In this document: in pieces, positions 46,606-56,280 of the stretch
Layout of the letters: the number at the start of each line of letters is the position of its first letter
How positions within the stretch are numbered: the first letter of the stretch is position 1
NCBI GenBank assembly: GCA_011799875.1
Contig: CM022300.1
Coordinates: 234,000,807 to 234,064,806 of the forward strand
Source: Thinopyrum elongatum
Taxonomy: Eukaryota; Streptophyta; Magnoliopsida; Poales; Poaceae
Reading direction: 5' to 3'
DNA: 64,000 nucleotides
Notes under the pieces: model-generated
What the model was told of the DNA's origin: nothing
The model's database searches: none
Seen by the model: the letters and a program-made list of their open reading frames with translations, nothing else
Program-made: the position numbers and the translations under genes

Positions 46606-47276
46606 TGATACGTCTCCAACGTATCTATAATTTATGAAGTATTCATGCTGTTATATTATCATTCTTGGATGTTTTACAATCATTTTATAGCAACTTTATA
46701 TCATTTTTTGGGACTAACCTATTGACATAGTGCCCAGTGCCAGTTGCTGTTTGTGCTTGTTTTTTTACATCGCAGAAAATCAATACCAAACGGAGTCCAA
46801 ACACAGCGAAACTTTTTGGAGAATTTTATGGACCAGAAGACACAACTTGGGACAAAGAAGTACCAGAGGGGTGCCTCGAGGGCGGCACAGCCCACCTGGG
46901 CGCGCCTAGGGGCCCAGGCGCGCCCTGGTGGGTTGTGCCCACCTCGGTGGCCTCCCACACCGCCTCTTCGCCCGATAAATTGTCAAATATTCCAAAAACC
47001 CTTGGGGTAACCCTAGATCGGAAGTTCCGCCGCCGCAAGCCTCTGTAGCCACAAAAAACCAATCTAGACCCTGTTTCGGCACCAATCCGGAGGGGGAAAT
47101 CATCACCGGTGGCCAACTTCATCATCCCGGCAGCCACCATTGTGAGGAGGGAGTAGTCCACCCTCGGGACTGAGGGTTTGTACCAGTAGCTATGTGTTTA
47201 ATCTCTCTCTCTCTCTCTCATGTTCTTGATGGCACGATCTTTATGTTTCGCAGGTTTTGTTAATATAGTTGGATCA

Positions 47277-48191
47277 TGTCGGCGTTCTAGGAACGGGGGT
47301 ACCCAGACTTGCCTGCCTGCGGCCCACGGCGTGGCTCCATCGACGGCCTGGTACGGCCCAGCTTCAGCGACAACAACTCAAGACCCTCGCGAGGGGCCAA
47401 GCCTCGCAAGGCGGATGACACCAAGACCTCCACGAGGAGCGGCCTCCTCCGGCTGGCTCCCGAGGAGCGGAGATCTCTATGCAAGCCTCACCTCGTGAGG
47501 TCCGGATGACGTGAGCCATGACGACCAAGGCCAGGTGGGCGCCAGCGGGCGCAGTGTACCAGTTTCCTCTTCGGTGCTAAAGAGGCAAGCGCAGGCGCGG
47601 AGTCCCGCGGAATCAGCCAAAGGTTTCCATTCCCGTGCAACAAGACCAAGACTGCCAGGACGGCAGGACGGAGGTCATCACCGAGCCCACCACGGCGTCA
47701 CGACCAGAGGCTTTTACAGGCAAAGACTACTTTTGTCATGATAGCATGTACTAGCTGTCTCCCTTTGAATTTGGCCGTTGTGGGATCCCTTCCCGCCTTT
47801 CATTTGGGAAGAGGACCAAGGCCACTATAAGTAGGACTTAGCCACCACCGTAGAGATGGACAAGTGGAGAGAGAGACAAGTTGAGGACGGATCATTCAGA
47901 TCACCCTCACTCCACTAGCTCACTCGAGCTCAAGAACACCTCTCCTCCTGAGGCTGTTCGCCACTGTACTAGTTCATCCTCAGCCCCTCGAGGCCAATCC
48001 ACCATAAAGCAGGAGTAGGGTTTTACACCGCAAGGTGGCCCGAACCTGGGTAAATTGCTGTGTCTCTTTTCCTTACAGTTTGTCGAGCTAGGCTGTGAGA
48101 TTAGCGAGTAGGCAGACTGGGGAGGACGAGTTCTTTGCACGCACCCCAGAGTTTGAACCTCTCAAGGGTCTGCGAAACCCGCAATCCGACA
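47277..48191 (+). repeat. 5' LTR of the second Tat-like element
   Basis: TGTCGGCGTTCTAGG to CAATCCGACA. It has a TATAAGTA box at 47826-47833. It contains short palindromes of the CCTCGCGAGG kind. Confidence 0.93.
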
Positions 48192-48193
48192 TT

Positions 48194-48211
48194 TGGCGCG
48201 CCAGGTAGGGG
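48194..48211 (+). other. Primer-binding site of the second Tat-like element
   Basis: TGGCGCGCCAGGTAGGGG, identical to that of the element at 27891. Confidence 0.82.
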
Positions 48212-48255
48212 TGCGTCGGAGCCTCTCTTACGCCGGTCGATCCACCGCCGCTTCC

Positions 48256-50568
48256 ATGGCTGACGCTCGTCGAGCTCGTGCTGAGCGCCGGGCCGCCCTC
48301 GCCACCCACGTCACTCATACAGCGCCTGTGGGTGACGGCTGCCCTCGCCGTCCCCCGTCTCCAGTGGCGAACGCCGCCACCGGCCCCGCGGGGCACGAGC
48401 AGCAATCTTCGTCGCTGCACCCTTCTGTGCGGCGGGATGGACGCACCGCCACCCCATCGCTGACTCTGGCTAGTTCATCGTCTCATGCTCGTCGCGGGCC
48501 GGCGAACGCGCAGGCTGCGTTGCTCATGGCGCGCGAGCTCCTACGCTACCGCCGCATCGACGACCTCTATGAAGACTGGCTGGACCGCATTGCCGAGCTT
48601 GTCAGCGCCGCCGGGGACTCTCCTGCATCGTCTCGCTCGCTTCCTCACCCGCCGCCTGCTACGGGTGACGTGGCCCACGGAACACCTCCTCCACCTCCCT
48701 GTCAAGACGTCACCCTCGAGCCAAGGCGCGAGGCCCCGCGATGCAACCTGCCATGCAGGGTCCCGGCGCGTGAAGATGAAAGCTGCCAGGTGGTGCAGCG
48801 GCCGCAAGAAGATGCTCGTGCACTCCCAGCACCGCCACGTCAAGACCGCGCGCTGCCTGCAGCGGTGGCGCGCGAGCGCCAAGACCAGGCTCCACCTCCA
48901 CGACGGGCTCCCGTGACCACAGCGGGTTGCCGCGCATTCACTCCGGAGCTTCGCAGCGTCGTCTGGCCGGGGAAGTTCAAGCCCGACCTGCCTCCGCGCT
49001 ACGATGGCACCCCCGACCCTGCCGAGTTCCTGCAGCTCTACGAGCTGAGCATCGAGGCAGCCAACGGCGACGAGAAGGTTATGGTGAACTGGTTTCCCAT
49101 GGCCCTCAAGGATGGTGCGTGCTCGTGGCTCCTGAACCTGCCCGCGGGATCGATCTCCTCCTGGGACGAAATGCGAGAGCGTTTCATCGCCAACTTCCAG
49201 GGCACTCGCGACCATCCACTGGCTACGGGTGACCTGCGGCGCATCAAGCAGCAGCCAGAAGAGACCTTGCAGAAGTACATCCAGTGCTTCAACAGCGTCC
49301 GCCTCAAGATCCCCAAGGTGTCGGACGAGGCCATCATCTCGGTGTTCACTGATGGCGTCCGCGACGTCAAGATGAAGGAGGAGCTCGCCATACATGAGGA
49401 CCTGTGCACGGCTCTGGAGATGTTCAACATGGCAACCAAGTGCGCGAGAGCTGAGGAAGGTCGCCTCTCTCTCTTGGAGCTCCGAGGGGCTGACCCAGAA
49501 GACAAGAAGGCTAAAGCCAAGGACGTGAAGCGCAAGGGACCGGCCGTGCTCGCAGCCGAACCAGAGATGAAGCGCGGCTGCGACCACCCAGAGTCATCCA
49601 AGGGCAGCCGCCCGTTCCGCGTCTTCCACAACGTGCACAGCCACAACACCAACGACTACCAGGGGCTCAGGGCCATCCGCGACGGGCGCCTCGGTCGACG
49701 CCCCGAGCGCAGCGACCGAGTCTACGGCCGTGGAGGAGGCCGAGGTGGAGGACGCTGGGACGGCCGCGACCCCCGCCAAGAATGGCGCGATCAGCCTCGT
49801 GAGGACCGCTGGCAGGGCCAGCCTCGCGAGGGCCCCTGGAGAGACCAGCCTCGTGAGGACCGTCCTCAGGGCAACGCTGGCCTTCCTTCGCTGCCACCAC
49901 CACCAAGAAGGAATGACGACCACCACCAGGACGAGGGGGCTGGGGGCTTCCAGGAGCCTCATGCCATCGCCTGCATCCTGGGCGGCGCTCAGGCCCCTGC
50001 CTCTCATCGCATCTTCCAACAGTTTGCCCATGAGGTGAACGCGGCCCTCCCCAAGCTCAAGGCAATGCATCCGCTCAGGTGGTCCAAGTGCACCATCACC
50101 TTCAGCCCATCCGATCAGCTCAAGTGCGCGGCAACTGCCGGCGCTCTCCCGATGCTCTGCTCGCCTACCATCAGCAACGTGCTCGTCACCAAGACTCTCA
50201 TCGATGGCGGTGCGGGGCTCAATGTTCTCTCCATCAAGACATTCGACCGACTCCAGGTGCCCTACGACCAGCTGCAGCCTACCAAGCCTTTCTCAGGAGT
50301 GACCGACGGCTCCACCACCCCGATAGGGCAGATCCGCCTCCCTGTCACCTTCGGCAAGCGTGATAACGACCGCACCGAGCTCACCGACTTCGACGTCGCC
50401 CACATTCGCCTTCCATACAACGCCATCCTTGGGTATCTGGCCCTGGCCAAGTTCATGGAGGTGACTCATCATGGTTACAATGTACTCAAGATGCAAGGGA
50501 GCTGCGGCGTCATCACGGTCGCCTGCGAGGAGAAGGACGCGGTGTGCTCTCTTGAGCGCGCCTACTAG
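48256..50568 (+). CDS. Gypsy gag-protease protein, intact
   Basis: The 770-codon frame starts at the first ATG after the primer site (MADARRARAERRAALATH). It has an Ala/Arg/Pro-rich N-terminus, a gag core at residues about 240-405 (FKPDLPPRYDGTPDPAEFL, WLLNLPAGSISSWDEMRERF, MATKCARAEEGR), an Arg/Gly-rich block with four QPRE repeats at about 512-545, and a retroviral-type aspartic protease with IDGGAGLNVLS at about 648-658 and ILGYLALAKF near the end. No canonical CCHC knuckle is obvious; the RGG-like block may replace it in RNA binding. The stop TAG (50566-50568) is followed in the same frame by the polymerase remnant, so it may be a former CAG. High GC content sets it apart from the AT-rich LTR around it. 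Confidence 0.88.
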   Translation: MADARRARAERRAALATHVTHTAPVGDGCPRRPPSPVANAATGPAGHEQQSSSLHPSVRRDGRTATPSLTLASSSSHARRGPANAQAALLMARELLRYRRIDDLYEDWLDRIAELVSAAGDSPASSRSLPHPPPATGDVAHGTPPPPPCQDVTLEPRREAPRCNLPCRVPAREDESCQVVQRPQEDARALPAPPRQDRALPAAVARERQDQAPPPRRAPVTTAGCRAFTPELRSVVWPGKFKPDLPPRYDGTPDPAEFLQLYELSIEAANGDEKVMVNWFPMALKDGACSWLLNLPAGSISSWDEMRERFIANFQGTRDHPLATGDLRRIKQQPEETLQKYIQCFNSVRLKIPKVSDEAIISVFTDGVRDVKMKEELAIHEDLCTALEMFNMATKCARAEEGRLSLLELRGADPEDKKAKAKDVKRKGPAVLAAEPEMKRGCDHPESSKGSRPFRVFHNVHSHNTNDYQGLRAIRDGRLGRRPERSDRVYGRGGGRGGGRWDGRDPRQEWRDQPREDRWQGQPREGPWRDQPREDRPQGNAGLPSLPPPPRRNDDHHQDEGAGGFQEPHAIACILGGAQAPASHRIFQQFAHEVNAALPKLKAMHPLRWSKCTITFSPSDQLKCAATAGALPMLCSPTISNVLVTKTLIDGGAGLNVLSIKTFDRLQVPYDQLQPTKPFSGVTDGSTTPIGQIRLPVTFGKRDNDRTELTDFDVAHIRLPYNAILGYLALAKFMEVTHHGYNVLKMQGSCGVITVACEEKDAVCSLERAY

Positions 50569-51285
50569 GCTGCGACGATCGAGAATCCAGACGATGAGGG
50601 CGCCGTCTACCCTCCTGAGGCTGTCCCCAAGAAGAAGAAGCAGCTGCTCCGCCAAGGACCTCAGGAGAGCGGGGTGTCCAGCGGCACCACCTCAGGCCCT
50701 GTGCCCACTGATGGGGCGCCTCCCTCTCTCGCATAGGAAGGCACGCCCGGCGCCCCTCTCAGGCTGGGCTCGGGGGCTCTCTTCTGGAGGGCCTCTGACC
50801 TGGCCAACGTCACGAGGGAGGCACTCGGGCACCACGTGGAGGCATGCTTCAGCACGCACTTCCGCCAGGAGGGTACAAGGCGCGAGGTACCAGGTGCTTA
50901 GGAGTTCATCACCAAGGCGATCGAGGAGCTTCAGGAGGCAAGAGCTATGCGAGGCGACCATCGCCCACCACCCGGCGTGGCTCCTTATCCCGGCGAGGAC
51001 AGCGAGCTGCGTGTCTGCGTCAACATCCCAGGGCTCAACAGGGCCGCATCTCAGGAGCGCTTCTGGCCGTCCCGCGCTGGCCGGTGCGAGGGTCCCCCTC
51101 ACAGCTATGTTCACATGCCTTTGGGCTTGTCGAGCGCAGCTGCTGTATTCCAGCGCCACATGCGGGGTGTCCTGGCTGCTCATGAGGCCAGAAGCCAGGC
51201 GATCCTGTCGGAGGAGGAGATGGATCCTCGTGAGCCCCCCGGGCCCCCAGAGCCTCCCGATGTTCAGGGCCTTGGCAGCTCATGA
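50569..51285 (+). pseudogene. Vestigial reverse transcriptase without catalytic motifs
   Basis: In the same frame as gag-protease, past three stops, the peptide reads EFITKAIEELQEARAMR, LRVCVNIPGLNRAASQERF and then directly SYVHMPLGLSSAAAVFQRHM. This joins polymerase motif 2 to the MPxGLxxA motif. The stretch with the first catalytic Asp (FLDAYSGY in relatives) is missing and the frame ends before any YMDD. RNase H and integrase are absent. Confidence 0.75.
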
Positions 51286-52956
51286 GGAGCGACTTCTACG
51301 GCACGTGTCTTCAGCTACTCCAACATCTCTTCAGCAACGGTGCCAGGTGACATTTTCTGGTTTGTTCAGTTGGGGGCGCCCCTCGGGCTGCATTATCCCC
51401 AAGCCGCATGGGTCCGTCCCTGCGGCATGTATCATTTTGCATCTATCAGAACTAGCTCTACCCTATCCATGAGTTCATTATCGCTTGCATGTCCGGTGCT
51501 TTGTCACCACGAACGTCGTACGCCCTTGCAAGCCCACCCACGACCGCCTCATGATTAAGGACTGGCATGCTGTCTGTGCTCGGGTCTGTCCCTGCAGCGT
51601 CGCTAAACCCAAGTGGCTGAGCTCTGGCTTGCAGGCCAGCTCCCGTGCATGTCACCTCCCATGGTCCTTGCTGCCTTGTTCTCGCATGAGCTAATCACGG
51701 GCGGGTAAGTTAGGGCGCGTGACCCGGTGCCTCACCACCGCGGGAGCCGCGCACCGGTTGTCTTTCTTCAGGACATTCGCATGAGAAGACTGGGCACGGC
51801 ATCTGTGCTCGGGTCCGTCCCTGCAGCGTCAACAAACCCAATGGCTGAGCTCTGTCTGGCGGGCCGGACCCGTTCACGTCACCTCCTGGGGTCGTTGGTG
51901 TTTGGCCTTCTCATGCGATAACCTCAGGAGATTCACTCGGCGCAGGTTGCCTAACCATTTCACAGGACTATCACAAGTGTTACGAATCAAATTCAGGCGC
52001 AACCCGCCTTGAGGTAGGGCCTCGTGAGTCCCGCGCTGGCTCATGAGTGCCCATACACACCTCCTCTAGCCCTGCCGTGCAAGCCACGTGTCAGGGCGGG
52101 GCTGTACAGGCCCGGGGTCTCCCCTCAGAGGGAGCCCCCACCCACGTACCAGTCGAAGCACCATGCTCCGCGCTGGCAGTCAACACGGGCGAGGAGCGGC
52201 TATGCCCGTGCAAGAGCGGTAGCGCCATGCTCCGCGCTGGTGATAAACAACTGGTGGCAGCCTAACGGCTGCACTAACCTCAGGAGAGCCACCAGGCTCG
52301 GTGTTCAGCCTCACCGCGCTGCTTTCCCCTTGGGAGAGTAGCGCGAGGGGGCTGGGCACGGGGGCTACGCTCAGGTCATGCCTGGCGTACGCCACCTTGC
52401 CAGGTCCCTCGGACCTGGTCTTTGCGCATCCCTCCCGAGAGAAAGCCCGACGAGGACAGGTATGTGGGTTTTTGTTCGCACGTCAAGGGGGACCCCTGGG
52501 CATCGTGACCCAGGGGCCTAACTGGTCACGTAGCCCCTCACCCCTTGGTCTTGTCCTGGCGATCCAGACGACCCAACGGCGGCTGAGGTACGCGCGGGGC
52601 CGGGCTCTGCCGACACAGAACGCCAAGACCCACTCTTGCGTCTCCTTCCCGAGGGCTGTTCGTACGTCAAGGGGGACTCCTGAGCATCGCGACTCAGGAG
52701 CCTAACTGGCCACGTAGCCCCTCACCCCTTGGTCTTGTCCTGGCGATCCGAACGACCCAACGGCGGCTGAGGTATGCGCAGGGCCGGGCCCTGCCGACGC
52801 AGAACATCAAAGAAAAAGGAAAGGAAACCGCAGAACCTTAGCAAGTTATTACAAAACATACTGTCTCTTAAAGTTCCAAAGCATAAGTTCTTACGCCTCC
52901 ACGAGGCACGATACATGTTGCAGGAATAAAACAAGGGGAAAGCGCCGCCATCTCCT
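51286..52956. other. Repeat-rich spacer of the second Tat-like element
   Basis: No convincing gene. Phrases such as GTGCTCGGGT and GTCCCTGCAGCGTC recur near 51575 and 51810. Two 150-bp direct repeats with hairpins lie at its right side. Confidence 0.55.
52474..52807. repeat. Two 150-bp direct repeats with compensated hairpins
   Basis: Copies begin GTTCGCACGTCAAGGGGGA at 52474 and GTTCGTACGTCAAGGGGGA at 52658, 184 bp apart. Each has a perfect 8-bp stem with an 8-base loop: 52493-52500 with 52509-52516, and 52677-52684 with 52693-52700. Confidence 0.85.
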
Positions 52957-55098
52957 TTAGCCTTGGACGCCACCGTTGCCCGCTTGGGGAGTCCCGTCAT
53001 CGACGACGTCGCCGCCATCCTTGCCGTCAGCCGTAGGCACGGGGTCGACGGCGAGGAACTTCCGCAGCAGGGCCTCCACTTGACCCTTCACGGCCTCGGC
53101 AGCAGCTTCTTGGAGCTCAGGGTCCACGGGCTCGAGTAGGGCACCAAAGTCGAAGCTGGAGTCCCGAAGATGGAGGTGGCTGAAGACGCGCTTTGCGGCC
53201 GAGGCCGAAAGCGCGTGGGCTTCTCCCTCCACCATGGGGCCTACTCCGACGACGATGCCCTCGAGCGTCGCGACGAGCTTGGGGAGCAGCCCGGCGGGGC
53301 CTTCCTTCAGAGTCACCAGCGGCTCCTTGTACCCGCTCCCGTAGAGATCCTGCAGTGCCTTGCGGGACCTCTGCTCGAGGGAGTCAAAGGTGGCACGCCC
53401 CGCGGTGGCCGCCTCCTCAGCCTTGGCAAGGAGTTTCTCCCTGGCCTCCAGCCGAGCCTTCTCATCGGAGACAAGCTGGGCGTGGGACGCCTGGGTCGCC
53501 TCCACCTCCTCCTTCAGCTTCTCCAGGCGGCCGCGCTCCGTAGCCTGCTCCAGCTCGGCGTCACGACCGGCGACCGTAGACTCCCGCTCCTTCAGCTTTT
53601 CCTCCTGCTCCTCGAGCTGGCGGTCGCGGGTGGCCTGCTCTTCGCGAAGGGCCTTCAGCTCATCCTTCGCTGCATGGCAGCGCTCCTCAGTGTCCCTCAC
53701 GTCCTTCAACGCCACGTCACGGGCGGCGGCGGCCACACCGGCCACCTTCCGGCCCTCCTTCTCAGCAGTGTCGGCCTGGTCCCAGGCCGCCCTGACGGAC
53801 GAGTCAGCCTGGAGCCACCCCGAGACCAGCTCCAGGCGCCCCGACGCCCGGCGCCGGTCGGGGCCCCGAAGATCATTCCGGAGTTGATCCAGCGCGGAGA
53901 AGGCCTGCTCCAGAGCACCGGGCGCGGTAGAAGAGCCGCGGCCTGCCAGCGTGGTGGCTGGAAGAGGAGACGGCGATGGCATCAAGACTGGCGAAGCAGC
54001 AGCAGCAAGGATGGCCGGGGGCTCCGGAGCCCTCGGGTCATCAGCAGGCGCGCTGAAGGCAAGCGTCTCTGAAGCCGGCGTGGCCGCAGGGGCATCCTTC
54101 TCCTGAGGTTGGGCCCCTATGCCTCGCGAGGGCAACCCTGCGGTAGGAGGATCCGAGCCAGCCTCGTCCGTCTGCCCCAGAACCTCCGGGGCCGAGGTGG
54201 GCTGCTTGGCCTCAGGAGCCCTCGCCTCCTCCTTCTTTTTCACCACCGACGTTGGCCTGGCCACGAAGAGGAAAATGTCAGAGCACTACGTCAAGAGCAG
54301 GAAGCAAAGACAAGATGGTACGCTTACTGATCCATGGCGATGTAATTCCTCGTCCTCTTCAGGAGCGCGATGCCCACAGGCTTCGTGGGGGCGAGCCCCG
54401 CCGCGCTCTAGGGAGCGGATGAGTGCGCGGCGGCCGGATCTGCGGCAGCGGCGGCCGACGGCGGGGCGGAGGCGCCACTTCGGGGAAGCAATGACGACCT
54501 GTCCTTCTTCGGGACACCCTGCTTCAGCTTCTTCGGGGGGGGGGGGGGGTGCCCCTGGACCTCGTGGTGACCCCGGCGGAGCACGGCGACTCCCTGACTG
54601 GGTACTCGTCAGCGTCGTCGTCAAAAAAGGTGCGGAGGAGCTCGCTCCGCCGTGGGGGAGAGGTCTCCCCCACCTCCTCCAAGGTCGCCTCCGATCTCTC
54701 ATTCTCCTCCTCCCCGGAGGGATCGTCGAAGGACACCGGCACCGGGGAGCCCGCGGGCAGGGAAGGCTCCAGCGGCACGAGCCCCCGCTCGTTGAAGACA
54801 GGCATGGCGGCGGCTATCTTCTCCCCGTCGGCGCGGCGGTACAACAGGAGAAAGGGGGAACCAGCCCAGCGAAGACGCTGTGCAGGAAGAAGGGGTAGAA
54901 GGTGTCACCCAAGGCTTCTGGCTGGGTGGAGCCGACCCGGAGCGCCGTCTTCCCTCCCTCATTGTCGGCGCCTACCGTCAGCGGGAGCACGGCAGCAAGG
55001 TGCTTCTCCTTGGCGATGGAGGACGCACTCAAGGCTGGCTCAAACCAGGGAGCCGAGCGCGTGGTAGAGGCCGATGACTTCGCCTTGTCGGTGGCCAT
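52957..55098 (-). pseudogene. Antisense coiled-coil gene with intron in the second Tat-like element
   Basis: Exon 1 (55098-54328) starts MATDKAKSSASTTRSAPW and includes ALGDTFYPFFLHSVFAGL, then MPVFNERGLVPLEPSLPAG, an acidic ELLRTFFDDDADEY, PKKLKQGVPKKDRSS and LLKRTRNYIAMDQ. It is broken by a frameshift near 54860, a 15-base G-run (54535-54549) and a TAG (54408-54410). A 71-nt intron (54327-54257, GT...AG) joins in phase to exon 2 (54256-52957), a clean 433-codon stretch: PTSVVKKKEEARAPEAK, Ala/Pro-rich linker, long charged coiled coil (about half the exon, EEQEEKLKERES, LEAREKLLAKAEEAA) and an end reading LHLRDSSFDFGALLEPVD. Antisense frames of this kind are known in plant Tat-lineage elements; function unknown. 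Confidence 0.7.
54257..54327 (-). other. Predicted 71-nt intron of the antisense gene
   Basis: The minus-strand donor GATCA|GTAAGC and acceptor GTGGCCAG|GCCAAC keep the reading frame (AMDQ-PTSVV) when joined. Size and borders are typical of grass introns. Confidence 0.7.
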
Positions 55099-55391
55099 CG
55101 GTGGCGAGTCCGGGGAAAGGATTCAGTAGATCTGGAGGGACGCTAAGCAGAAGGAGAAGGGGATCTGGAGCAAGATGGAAGAAAGGCAATGAGGGCTCAG
55201 CGGCAAGCGCCAGCCTTTTTGTCAGCCAGGGACGATTGCCGAGGCAGCGTGGGGAAGCGAAGACGCCCATGTCCCATCAATCGCCATGCGTTGACCAAGG
55301 CCGCAGGCGGTTAGGGCCCGTGGCGCTCCGCACTTGCCCCTTGGCTTCGCCTCGAAGCCAAGTCCGAGCGCGCCTTGGGCCCGAGGGCTAC

Positions 55392-56280
55392 TGTCAGTGT
55401 TCTGGGAACGGGGGTACCCAGACTTGCCTGCCTGCGGCCCACGGCGTGGCTCCATCGACGGCCTGGTATGGCCCAGCTTCAGCGACAACAACTCAAGACC
55501 CTCACGAGGGGCCAAGCCTCGCGAGGCGGACGACACCAAGACCTCCACGAGGAGCGGCCTCCTCAGGATGGCTCCCGAGGAGCGGAGATCTCTATGCAAG
55601 CCTCACCTCGTGAGGTCCGGATGACGTGAGCCATGACAACCAAGGCCAGGCGGGCGCCAGCGGGCGCAGTGTACCAGTTTCCTCTTCGGTGTCTCGAGGA
55701 ATCAGCCAAAGGTTTCCATTCCCGTGCAACAAGACCAAGACCACCAGGACGGCAGGACGGAGGTCATCATCGAGCTCACCACGGCGTCACGACCAGAGGC
55801 TTTTAGAGGCGAAGACTACTTTAGTCATGATAGCATGTACTAGCTGTCTCCCTTTGAATTTGGCCGTTGTGGGATCCCTTCCCGCCTTTCATTTGGGAAG
55901 AGGACCAAGGCCACTATAAGTAGGACTTAGCCACCACTGTAGAGAGGGACAAGTGGAGAGAGAGACAAGTTGAGGATGGATCATTCAGATCACCCTCACT
56001 CCACCAGCTCACTCGAGCTCAAGAACACCTCTCCTCCTGAGGCTGTTCGCCACTGTACTAGTTCATCCTCAGCCCCTCGAGGCCAATCCACCACAAAGCA
56101 GGAGTAGGGTTTTACACCGCAAGGTGGCCCGAACCTGGGTAAATTGCTGTGTCTCTTTTCCTTACAGTTCGTCGAGCTAGGCTATGAGATTAGAGAGTAG
56201 TCAGACTGGGGAGGACGAGTTCTTCGCACGCACCCCAGAGTTCGAATCTCTCAAGGGTTTGCGGAACCCGCAATCCGACA
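55392..56280 (+). repeat. 3' LTR of the second Tat-like element
   Basis: TGTCAGTGTTCTGGG to CAATCCGACA. TATA box at 55915. It lacks about 26 bp present in the 5' LTR near 47579. Confidence 0.93.

Larger units (their letters stand above)
47277..56280 (+). mobile_element. Second Tat-like gypsy element, complete ends, pol-defective
   Basis: LTRs of 915 and 889 bp and perfect target duplications GATCA (47272-47276 and 56281-56285) define a complete 9004-bp insertion. Inside are an intact gag-protease frame, a reverse transcriptase remnant without catalytic motifs, no RNase H or integrase, a repeat-rich spacer, and an antisense spliced gene. It needs enzymes from another element. The LTRs differ by scattered substitutions and one indel of about 26 bp. 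Confidence 0.95.

Noticed and set aside
48541..49587. 348-codon minus-strand open frame
   Set aside because: It is opposite the gag core and arises from high GC content; unlike the antisense genes at 36.5 and 53 kb it does not lie in the post-pol slot and shows no domain.
53170..54072. 300-codon plus-strand open frame
   Set aside because: It is opposite the coiled-coil exon; its Leu/Arg-rich sequence is the expected complement of Glu/Lys/Ala codons.
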